64,000 nucleotides of DNA, from assembly GCF_003208435.1 (NCBI RefSeq), contig NZ_QKMF01000005.1, positions 1-64,000 of the forward strand. The letters are read 5' to 3'. The position numbers and the translations under genes are program-made. The notes under the pieces are model-generated. The model saw only the letters and a list, made by a program, of their open reading frames with translations. It was not told the origin of the DNA and searched no databases. The stretch comes from Pelagimonas varians (GTDB taxonomy: Bacteria > Pseudomonadota > Alphaproteobacteria > Rhodobacterales > Rhodobacteraceae). Position 1 is the stretch's first letter. Each line of letters begins with the position of its first letter. Below, piece after piece: positions 56,081 through 63,768 of this stretch.

Positions 56081-56141
56081 TGGGCGGGTTTATTCCCGCC
56101 CAGCACCTATCATTCGGGGCGGTCTTGGGGTTCCAAGACCG
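56081..56141 (+). promoter_or_regulatory. Two tandem hairpins in the fdhB-fdhC gap
   Basis: Two perfect stems lie in the 115-base gap: TGGGCGGG / CCCGCCCA with a TTTATT loop (56081-56102) and CGGTCTTGG / CCAAGACCG with a GGTT loop (56120-56141), the second extendable by three pairs around a bulge. Neither is followed by a T-run, so they look like mRNA processing or stability elements setting subunit ratios rather than terminators. Confidence 0.5.
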
Positions 56142-56186
56142 GCCCGTTCCCTTATTCGAATTCAAATTCTCCAAGGAGGGTGACAC

Positions 56187-57407
56187 ATGCTGCGCATGGC
56201 ACTCGCACTTGTCTTATCGCTGTTGCTGACCACCACTGTCGCACAAGCTGATGAGGTGACCAGTACATCTGCACCCGATCGCTCTGCCACGGGCGGCGCG
56301 ACAACGCTTGAGGACATCATGGCCCGCCAACGGGGCGAGACCGTGGACGACAGCTATCGCCGTGACAACACCGGCGACGCCAGCGCGGATCCCGGCGCAG
56401 CGCAGCTGGGCACGCTAGGCGGCGCATCTGATCCTGAATTGTGGCGCGCGCTACGATATGGTTCGGCCGATGTTACGACTGCCGCCCGCAATAGCGGGGC
56501 AACAACGCTGGTCCAAGATGGCGGCATGTGGTGGTTAAATTTCCGTGAAGGCCCGTTGGTCACCTATGGCGGCTGGTTGTTGCTTGGCACTATCGGTGCG
56601 TTGATCCTGTTTTATCTGACACGCGGCAAGATCGCTATAGACGAGCCGATGACTGGCCGCACTGTCACACGCTTCAAGTTTATCGAACGCTTTGCACATT
56701 GGGTGTTGGGTGGTTCATTTATCCTGCTGGGATTCACGGGCCTGTTTGTTCTAATGGGCCGTTTGTTTATCGCGCCGTATCTGGGCAAAGATTTCAACTC
56801 AACGCTGCTGACTGCGTCCAAACTGATCCACAACAATGTCGCATGGGCCTTTATCCTTGGCTTGGTCATGGTGTTGGTCATGTGGGTTTGGCACAATATT
56901 CCGGACCGGACCGACATCAAATGGTTCGCCCAATTTGGTGGGATCATTGGTAAAAACCACCCCCCCGCCAAGAAGTTCAATGGCGGGCAGAAGATCATCT
57001 TTTGGTCTGTGATCGTGTTTGGCGGATCGATTGCCGTGTCTGGCGTATCGTTGTTGTTCCCATATGAATTGCCGCTGTTTGCCAAAACCTTTGCGTTTCT
57101 GAACGACATTGGCGCGCCGGGTTGGGTGGGTATGTCACCCTTGCCAATCTCGCTTTCGCCTCAAGAGGAAATGCAGTTCGCCCAGCTTTGGCATGCTATC
57201 ATGGCCTTTGTTTTGATGGCTATCGTGCTGGCGCATATCTACATCGGCTCGGTCGGGATGCAGGGCGCGTATGATGCTATGGGCACCGGCGAAGTGGATG
57301 AGGCATGGGCCCATCAACACCATTCGATCTGGCTCGACGAAGAACTGGTCAAGCGGGGTGATCCCCCACGGGATGCCAAGCCTGAAAAAGTGACGCCGGC
57401 TGAATAA
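56187..57407 (+). CDS. fdhC: Formate dehydrogenase cytochrome b (gamma) subunit
   Basis: The 406-residue membrane subunit starts with a signal peptide (about 1-22) and a 90-residue polar region. About five helices follow, beginning with one near residue 120; the four-helix cytochrome b core shows heme-ligand candidates in ERFAHWVLGG, LIHNNVAWAF, QLWHAIMAF and LAHIYIGSVG. It passes electrons from FdhB to quinone. AAGGAGGG precedes the ATG. The polar N-terminal extension is also seen in other FdoI-like proteins of this type. Its stop overlaps the next ATG as TAATG. Confidence 0.93.
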   Translation: MLRMALALVLSLLLTTTVAQADEVTSTSAPDRSATGGATTLEDIMARQRGETVDDSYRRDNTGDASADPGAAQLGTLGGASDPELWRALRYGSADVTTAARNSGATTLVQDGGMWWLNFREGPLVTYGGWLLLGTIGALILFYLTRGKIAIDEPMTGRTVTRFKFIERFAHWVLGGSFILLGFTGLFVLMGRLFIAPYLGKDFNSTLLTASKLIHNNVAWAFILGLVMVLVMWVWHNIPDRTDIKWFAQFGGIIGKNHPPAKKFNGGQKIIFWSVIVFGGSIAVSGVSLLFPYELPLFAKTFAFLNDIGAPGWVGMSPLPISLSPQEEMQFAQLWHAIMAFVLMAIVLAHIYIGSVGMQGAYDAMGTGEVDEAWAHQHHSIWLDEELVKRGDPPRDAKPEKVTPAE

Positions 57408-58702
57408 TGCGGTTGCTTGTGCTGCTCATAAGTCTGGCGCTGCCAGCTGCGGCGCAAGAGTTTTCCACGCTCAAAGGACACGGCGGCCCGATTATGGGAA
57501 TTGCCGTGTCCGACGCAGGGCAGGTGGCGACGGCCAGCTTCGACAACTCTGTTGGGCTCTGGTCTGATGGCTTACCGACTTGGCTCGAAGGGCATGAGGC
57601 GGCGGTGTCAACGTTGAACTATGCGCTGGCCCCAGTTCTTTTGACAGGTGGAGATGATTTTCGGGTGTTGCTCTGGAACACGGCTTTGGAGACGGCACAT
57701 GAGCTGACCAAGCACCTGGGTAAGGTCAGCGACATCGCGATTTCTCAGGATGGCACACGGTTGGCTTCGGCCAGTTGGGATGGAACGATACATCTTATGC
57801 AACCAAGCCACGACACGCAGGCAACGACTTTGCCGGTGGTCCTGTACGGGCATCGGTCGGGAGTAAACGCAGTTGCTTTCCACTCAAGCGGTGCTTTGTT
57901 TTCGGGCTCCTCAGACGGAACGCTTAGAATTTGGGAGGGGCAGCCGGAGAGCATGTCCTCTCGGGCTATTGTCCACCACGGTTTTGGGATCAACAAACTG
58001 ATCGTTTCCGATGATTGGCTGGCCTATGGGGCGGTTGATGGCGGCACACGCGTCATTCATCCGGTGACAGGCGATCTGATCGCTGATTTTACACTCGACC
58101 GCCGACCGATCTTGTCCTTGGCCCACCACCGCGAAACGGGGCAAATTGCTGTCGGCGATGGGCAGGGCTATATTATGATGATCGATAGCAAAACCTGGCG
58201 CATTGCCCGTGATTTTCGCGCCACACGGCGTGGGCCGGTTTGGGCGCTGGCGTTTTCAAATGATGGCCAAACCATTTGGGCGGGCGGCCTGGATGATATA
58301 GTCTATGGCTGGCCCGTGGCTTTGCTGGATGAGTTCGACCCCGCTATGGGCCAAGATCGAAGCTTTTTGCACAAGGCGGACACGATGCCAAACGGTGAAC
58401 GACAGTTCATGCGCAAGTGCTCGATTTGTCATTCTCTAGATGACGGGCCGTCGCGCAAAGCTGGTCCGACATTGCACGGCGTGTTTGGCCGTGCCGCTGG
58501 AACTGTTCCGGCGTACCGCTATTCTCAGACGCTACACGGGTCGGACATTGTCTGGACCGAAGACAGCATAGACGCCCTGTTCGACGTGGGGCCAGACCAC
58601 TACATACCGGGCTCGAAGATGCCCATGCAGGTGATCGCAAAGCCGCAAGATCGCGCTGATTTGATTGCCTTTTTGAAACAAAACACAACTCAAGGAGACT
58701 AA
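57407..58702 (+). CDS. WD40 beta-propeller fused to a c-type cytochrome, exported
   Basis: The 431-residue protein has a signal peptide (1-16, ending LPAAA), then about seven WD40-like blades (residues 20-305; for example LASASWDGTIHL, FSGSSDGTLRIWEG). A cytochrome c domain follows with CSICH at 338-342, GPTLHGVFGRAAGTVPAYRYS typical of cytochrome c2, and a Met ligand in SKMPM near 405-407. It is translationally coupled to fdhC (TAATG), so it probably belongs to the formate dehydrogenase system as a periplasmic electron acceptor, docking protein or redox sensor. Confidence 0.85.
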   Translation: MRLLVLLISLALPAAAQEFSTLKGHGGPIMGIAVSDAGQVATASFDNSVGLWSDGLPTWLEGHEAAVSTLNYALAPVLLTGGDDFRVLLWNTALETAHELTKHLGKVSDIAISQDGTRLASASWDGTIHLMQPSHDTQATTLPVVLYGHRSGVNAVAFHSSGALFSGSSDGTLRIWEGQPESMSSRAIVHHGFGINKLIVSDDWLAYGAVDGGTRVIHPVTGDLIADFTLDRRPILSLAHHRETGQIAVGDGQGYIMMIDSKTWRIARDFRATRRGPVWALAFSNDGQTIWAGGLDDIVYGWPVALLDEFDPAMGQDRSFLHKADTMPNGERQFMRKCSICHSLDDGPSRKAGPTLHGVFGRAAGTVPAYRYSQTLHGSDIVWTEDSIDALFDVGPDHYIPGSKMPMQVIAKPQDRADLIAFLKQNTTQGD

Positions 58703-58705
58703 CCC

Positions 58706-58831
58706 ATGAAAGCCATGCTGGCAGGGTTCGCCGCAACCATTGTGATCGCTATTGCAGCCAATTTCGGATTGGCAGAGATAGGCTTTTCCGCGCAAGATCG
58801 CTATTCCAGTGACAGTGTACGGCTAGACTGA
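58706..58831 (+). CDS. 41-residue membrane peptide between WD40-cytochrome and regulator
   Basis: A clear AAGGAG lies eight bases before ATG 58706. The 41-residue product has one hydrophobic helix (residues 3-25, MLAGFAATIVIAIAANFGLA) and a short polar tail ending DSVRLD, consistent with a signal-anchor or a signal peptide followed by a tiny periplasmic tail. It lies 3 bases after the WD40-cytochrome stop and 8 bases before the regulator start, so it is part of the fdh operon. I recognise no family. Confidence 0.7.
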   Translation: MKAMLAGFAATIVIAIAANFGLAEIGFSAQDRYSSDSVRLD

Positions 58832-58839
58832 GGATACCT

Positions 58840-60168
58840 GTGGCAGACGAATACGGAGCCAGCCTGAAAGGTGCATCGATCCTAGTTATTGATGACGAGC
58901 CAGGCATGCGCAATTTTCTCACCAAGATCCTTGAGCCGCGTTGCAAACGGGTCGAACAAGCTGGATCACCCGATGAAGCGACCAAGATGCTGGATCGCGC
59001 GCATTTTGATCTGCTGATTCTTGACAATATCATGCCGGGCAAAACGGGTCTGGAATGGGTGACCGAGCAGCGGCGTATGGGGCTTTTTGCCGATACAATT
59101 CTGATCACGGCCTATGCAGATCTTGAGACGGCGATCACGGCATTACGCGCCGGCGTGCAGGATTTTGTGCTAAAGCCGTTTCGGGCCAACCAGATCTTGA
59201 ATGCTGTGTCGCGTACGCTTGACCGTAAAAACTTGCGGCGCGACAACACATTGCTTCGGCATGAACTGTCATCGGACAACGTTCGTGGCAAGCTGTTGGG
59301 CACGTCCGACGCACTGGCCAATGTACGCACTATGTTGCACAAACTTGCACCGCTTCCGACGCCGGTTTTGTTCACCGGTGCCAGCGGAACCGGCAAAGAA
59401 GTTGCGGCGCGAACTTTGCACCAGATGTCTGATCGCGCCGACAAGCCCTTTGTTGCGGTGAATTGTGCGGCATTGGCACCGGATCGATTGGCGCATGAAC
59501 TATTTGGCGTGGTTGCAGATGCGTCCCACCGCAAGGCGGGTTTGTTCATGCTAGCGGATGGCGGCACGCTGTTTTTGGACGAAGTTGCGCAAATGCCGGA
59601 ATCGCTTCAGGCGGCATTGTTGCGGGTTATCGAAGATCAGCGCGTGCGTCCAGTTGGTGGCGAACGGGAAATTCCGCTCAATTTACGGCTTTGTTTTGCA
59701 ACAAACGCCAATCTGGAACGTGCGGTTGAAGAGGGCCGGTTCCGCGCGGATCTGTACCATCGTATCAACGTGGTCACGATAGACATGCCGCTTTTGAAGG
59801 ACCGGTCCGAAGATATTGTCGAATTGGCAAGTCTGTTCACGTGCCATTTTTCGACAGTCTTAGGTATGCCTGCGTTAGATTTGGACGATGAAACATTTCT
59901 CAAGTTACGTCGCTACGATTGGCCGGGGAATGTGCGGGAATTGCGCAATCTGATCGAACGGTCCGTTATCTTGGGCGAATTCCCAGATGAGTTTTCGGGC
60001 AATGGCAATGTCACGGGCATTCAGGCTGTTGAAACACTGGACTATGTGATGCAGCGCCATATCCTGCATGTGCTGGATCAATGCGATGGCAACCGTGCAG
60101 AAGCATCACGGCGCTTGGGTGTCTCGCGCAAAACAGTGGATCGCAAGTGTGCCGCATGGGGCGAATAG
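58840..60168 (+). CDS. NtrC-like response regulator lacking the GAFTGA loop
   Basis: This 442-residue regulator has a receiver domain (DDEPG, phospho-acceptor Asp62, Lys112), an AAA+ domain with Walker A GASGTGKE (180-187), Walker B TLFLDEV and arginine-finger text FRADLYHRINV, and a Fis-type HTH at the C-terminus (NRAEASRRLGVSRKTVDRK). After ELFG (220-223) the sequence runs VVADASHRKAGLF, where sigma-54 activators have GxxxGAFTGA. It should therefore not engage sigma-54 in the usual way, like Rhodobacter NtrC. GTG start at 58840 after GAGGA. It is last in the fdh operon and faces its presumed kinase. Confidence 0.88.
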   Translation: MADEYGASLKGASILVIDDEPGMRNFLTKILEPRCKRVEQAGSPDEATKMLDRAHFDLLILDNIMPGKTGLEWVTEQRRMGLFADTILITAYADLETAITALRAGVQDFVLKPFRANQILNAVSRTLDRKNLRRDNTLLRHELSSDNVRGKLLGTSDALANVRTMLHKLAPLPTPVLFTGASGTGKEVAARTLHQMSDRADKPFVAVNCAALAPDRLAHELFGVVADASHRKAGLFMLADGGTLFLDEVAQMPESLQAALLRVIEDQRVRPVGGEREIPLNLRLCFATNANLERAVEEGRFRADLYHRINVVTIDMPLLKDRSEDIVELASLFTCHFSTVLGMPALDLDDETFLKLRRYDWPGNVRELRNLIERSVILGEFPDEFSGNGNVTGIQAVETLDYVMQRHILHVLDQCDGNRAEASRRLGVSRKTVDRKCAAWGE

Positions 60169-62115
60169 TCAGGTTGCGGCTGGCAGCCATACCATAAATT
60201 CAGCCCCCGGGTCGCAGTTTCGTGCCGAAATCAATCCGCCAGATCGTTGAACAAGGGTCTGGCTGATTGACAGGCCAAGGCCAGTTCCTTCGGCTTGCTT
60301 GGTTGTGAAAAACGGGTCGAAAACAGAGGTTAGCTTATCGTCGGCAATGCCGGGGCCCGTATCACGCACCCGTAAACAGGCACCGTCCTTCCCTTCGCGG
60401 GGTTCTGTCGTCAAAGAAATCGACAGCGTGCCATGATCCCCCATGGCCTGAATGGCATTGACGATCAAATTGATCACCACTTGTTGCATTTCTCCGGGAT
60501 CAACGCGCACGGTGGGGGCTTCGTTCAGGGCCAGATCCACGCGTATGTTGCCTTTGCTCACCAGATGTTCGACCAGAACCAGACAATCGGAAACGACCGG
60601 GGCCAGAAAGGTGAGTTCATCATAGCCGGAAAACTCTCCGGGACGGGCGAATTGCAGCAGCTTTCCTACAATAGCGTCAATCCGTGACACCTGTTGATCG
60701 ACTAGATCCAATTCGGTGCGCACGTCTTCAACATGGGGCCCAAGCGTTTCCCGCATCACGTCAACATTGCCTTGGATTACAGCGACGGGGTTGTTGATTT
60801 CATGCGCAACGCCTGCCGTGATTTCCCCGATCGACGCCAGCTTTTCAGACATCACCAACTGCTTGAAAGTCTGTTCCAACTTGTCGTTGGCATCGCGCAA
60901 TTCCGATGTGCGTTTGTCGACACGCTGGTTTAACTCGTCCGCCCAGGCCCGAAGCTTTTGATCTCTGTCTTGTACTTGATTGAGCAGACTATCGAGATGG
61001 GCTCCAACTTGGCCGATTTCATCGCGGGTTCCGATATTGCCGTTGCGGGCTGACAGATCGCCCTTTTCGACCTTTTTCATCGTCTGGTTCATGCGCTCTA
61101 GCGGCGCAAAAATGCCTTTGGCAAGCCAGAGGAACACCGGAGCAGAGAGAGCGAGAACTGCGCCAAACGCAACCATCATCCAGATATAAGCGGACCGTTT
61201 TGCAGCGGCAAAGGGGGCCTCAAGGAAGCCCACATACAGCATGCCAACGCGCCGGTTAAAGCTGTCGGTGATCGGCAAATAGCCTGAGATGTACCAATCG
61301 TTAACCACAAAGGCCCGTGCAAGCCATGTGCGGCCTTGATCCAGAACCTTGCCACGCACCGCGCCAGAAACACGGGTGCCCAAGGCGCGGACGTCTTCGA
61401 ACAGGCGCACGTTGGTTGACACACGGACATCGTCAAGAAACAGTGTTGCCGTCCCTTGCCGTTCACCGCCGGTGATGGCGTTAAGGTAGACCAATGCGTT
61501 GATTGTATCGATGAACTGAAGGTTGCGGTTCAGCAAAATGCCGCCGACCAAAACGCCGTTGTGTCCGGGAATCTGCACGGGGCTTGCACTGTGAACGACC
61601 ATCCCGCGGTCTTCCACAGTGCGGTTGGAGGGGATCGCGGCTTCTGTGTCGATCAGGTCGATACGGGCTTGCTCTGCCAAGGTGTCCGACAGAGCATTCA
61701 GGTCGGCATTGCTGAAAATATCCACTTGAGTGTTGGGCATGCCATTCAACGCCGACCGAATGACCGGCCATTGACTGGCGGCGCTTTCAACTTTGTCACT
61801 GGGTAAAAAATAGAGGAAATCCAACCCCAGCGCGTTCCTTTTGGCATCGAAATAGGCGTTTCGGGCAGTGATTTGGCGATCCAGCAGCGCCGCAAATTCG
61901 GTGGACTCCGAAACGCTGAGCAGATCCCGTCCGGTTCCTGTCATAAGCCGTGCAAGGTATTGTTCTGCGATGCGCAAATCGCTTTCGACATTGGCAATCA
62001 AGACTTTGTCGTAGTCGGCAGTCCAGCGCGTCATACCCATCAAAAGCAACAAGGGCATGAGCACAATGAGCGGCAAAAGAGCGAGAATCAAAAGACGCAG
62101 TCGGACAGACGACAT
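60169..62115 (-). CDS. Cache-domain sensor histidine kinase, partner of the NtrC-like regulator
   Basis: The 648-residue kinase has a membrane helix (about 8-28), a roughly 280-residue periplasmic sensor with Cache-like features (GVLVGGILLNRNLQFIDTIN; WYISGYLPITDSFNRRVGML), a second helix (about 312-334), HAMP, coiled coil, HisKA box GEITAGVAHEINNPVAVI, and HATPase boxes NLIVNAIQAM, DTGPGIADDK and GTGLGLSISQTLV. Its stop codon abuts that of the regulator with no base between. The periplasmic sensor could perceive formate or a related small acid; this is inference. Confidence 0.9.
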   Translation of the reverse strand: MSSVRLRLLILALLPLIVLMPLLLLMGMTRWTADYDKVLIANVESDLRIAEQYLARLMTGTGRDLLSVSESTEFAALLDRQITARNAYFDAKRNALGLDFLYFLPSDKVESAASQWPVIRSALNGMPNTQVDIFSNADLNALSDTLAEQARIDLIDTEAAIPSNRTVEDRGMVVHSASPVQIPGHNGVLVGGILLNRNLQFIDTINALVYLNAITGGERQGTATLFLDDVRVSTNVRLFEDVRALGTRVSGAVRGKVLDQGRTWLARAFVVNDWYISGYLPITDSFNRRVGMLYVGFLEAPFAAAKRSAYIWMMVAFGAVLALSAPVFLWLAKGIFAPLERMNQTMKKVEKGDLSARNGNIGTRDEIGQVGAHLDSLLNQVQDRDQKLRAWADELNQRVDKRTSELRDANDKLEQTFKQLVMSEKLASIGEITAGVAHEINNPVAVIQGNVDVMRETLGPHVEDVRTELDLVDQQVSRIDAIVGKLLQFARPGEFSGYDELTFLAPVVSDCLVLVEHLVSKGNIRVDLALNEAPTVRVDPGEMQQVVINLIVNAIQAMGDHGTLSISLTTEPREGKDGACLRVRDTGPGIADDKLTSVFDPFFTTKQAEGTGLGLSISQTLVQRSGGLISARNCDPGAEFMVWLPAAT

Positions 62116-62179
62116 GGGGGCTCCGGCTATGGGTTGTCGGATACCTTATCGATCAGTCTTGGACTGCGCAAATGCGGCG

Positions 62180-63619
62180 TTATTCGTCCGTTGCAGGGGC
62201 GGCATCGTCTTCGGCTTCCGTTTGAGGTTTGCCGGTCAGCGCGCCGTTCACCCAGTCGCCATCGGCTTCTTCGCCCGTTGCATAGCGCATGGTGCCTGTG
62301 CCCTGACGTTTGCCATTTTTGAAGCTGCCAGTGTAGACGTCGCCATTGGCATAGGTTGCCGTCCCTTGACCGCTGATTTCACCGCGTTCCCAATTGCCGT
62401 CGTAGATAAATCCGCCGCCCATGGTGATGATGCCTTGGCCGTGGCGTTGGCCGTCGCGGAACTGACCTTCGTATAAGGTGCCGTCCGGATATGTTGCTTT
62501 GCCTGCGCCGTGACGCTGGCCGTCTTTCCAGTCACCCTCATAGCGGTATCCGTCCGGGTAGGTCATGATGCCAAAGCCGTTGTTGCGGGCGTTTACCCAT
62601 TCGCCGGTATAGACAAGCCCGTTTGCATATGTGGCCTCCCCGCGGCCTTGAATCACGCCGTCAACCCAGTCGCCATCAAAGGTTGACCCGTCGGGATAGG
62701 TGATTTTCCCCTTCCCATTGGCCAAATCGCCGTTGAATGCGCCTACATAGACAGACCCGTCTGGATAGGTGACTTGGCCCTGCCCTTCGATCTGGCCGGT
62801 GGCCCAGTTGCCTTCGTACCGATAGCCATCGGTGCCGGAAAAGCTGCCAAACCCGTGGCGTTGATCGTTGTTGAATTCACCTTCATAGATGTCACCATTG
62901 GCATACGTGACCTTGCCAGTGCCCTCGCGGCGACCATCAACCAATTGACCTTCGTAGATATCCCCGTTGGGCTGGGTCAATTTCCCCGCCCCATCAATCT
63001 GTCCGTCGCGCCACGTGCCTTCGTAGGTCAGCCCGTCGGGCATGATGAGCTTGCCTTGGCCTTCTCGCTCACCGTCGGCAACGCGGCCTTCGTAGGCAGA
63101 GCCATCAGGGTAGGAGATCTTGGCCTCGCCTTCCTTGACGCCATTGACCCAATCGCCGTTGTATAAATATCCATTGGGAGAGGTCATGGTGCCGCGACCG
63201 TGGTGTAGCGCATTGCGGAACGCGCCCTCATAGCGAACACCGTTAGCATAGATCGCAATGCCCTGTCCGGTGATCTTGCCATCGCGCCATGTGCCTTCGT
63301 AGGTGCCACCATCGGCAAAGGTTATTTTCCCGACCCCTTCGGGTTTGCCTTTTGCAAACTGGCCATCATAGACCGACCCATTGGGAAAACGGGCGACGCC
63401 CGCTCCTTTGATTTCACCTTCGACCCATTCGCCAGTGTATTCATATCCGTTTGGCAGCCGATAGGTGCCGGTGCCGTGCTGCAACCCGTCTAGGAACGTG
63501 CCTTCGTATTCGCCGCCATCGTCGTATTGTTTGGTCAAAACCTGATCGTCTTGCGCATGGGTCGGCGCGGCCAACAGCGATGCTGCGACGATCAGAGTGG
63601 TAATGCCTGCGGTCTTCAT
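62180..63619 (-). CDS. Exported protein with 18 tandem MORN repeats
   Basis: The 479-residue protein has a signal peptide (1-22, ending APTHA) followed by 18 contiguous 23-residue MORN repeats (residues 38-451; consensus YEGxWxxGxxxGxGxxxYxDGxx), a degenerate nineteenth and an acidic tail ending DDAAPATDE. MORN repeats form extended beta-hairpin arrays that bind lipids or proteins; an exported array suggests an envelope or periplasmic scaffold. The start at 63619 is supported by the signal peptide and a GGGAAAG site. It is divergent from nadE and 64 bases from the kinase start. Specific function is unknown. Confidence 0.85.
   Translation of the reverse strand: MKTAGITTLIVAASLLAAPTHAQDDQVLTKQYDDGGEYEGTFLDGLQHGTGTYRLPNGYEYTGEWVEGEIKGAGVARFPNGSVYDGQFAKGKPEGVGKITFADGGTYEGTWRDGKITGQGIAIYANGVRYEGAFRNALHHGRGTMTSPNGYLYNGDWVNGVKEGEAKISYPDGSAYEGRVADGEREGQGKLIMPDGLTYEGTWRDGQIDGAGKLTQPNGDIYEGQLVDGRREGTGKVTYANGDIYEGEFNNDQRHGFGSFSGTDGYRYEGNWATGQIEGQGQVTYPDGSVYVGAFNGDLANGKGKITYPDGSTFDGDWVDGVIQGRGEATYANGLVYTGEWVNARNNGFGIMTYPDGYRYEGDWKDGQRHGAGKATYPDGTLYEGQFRDGQRHGQGIITMGGGFIYDGNWERGEISGQGTATYANGDVYTGSFKNGKRQGTGTMRYATGEEADGDWVNGALTGKPQTEAEDDAAPATDE
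62267..63508 (-). repeat. Tandem 69-bp array encoding MORN repeats
   Basis: Eighteen in-phase 69-base units encode the 23-residue repeats without gaps or insertions. The DNA copies have diverged clearly from one another while the protein pattern (Y-x-G at unit start, central G-x-G, D/N-G near the end) is kept, so the array is old and under protein-level selection rather than a recent expansion. Confidence 0.85.
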
Positions 63620-63768
63620 GCGCGTCACTTTCCCGGTTCGGGTGCCTTTTGAGTTGACGAAACGTACCCAAGGCGGGCGGTATGGGCAATCTCTTTTGGT
63701 CATTGCGCTTTTCACCAGCCGCGCATCTGCTATTTCAGGTTCGAAATGCGTTAAAGAGGGCAGACCTG

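Noticed and set aside
62267-63508. The 69-bp tandem array considered as a CRISPR or satellite repeat
   Set aside because: The units are contiguous, in frame and encode MORN repeats; there are no spacers.
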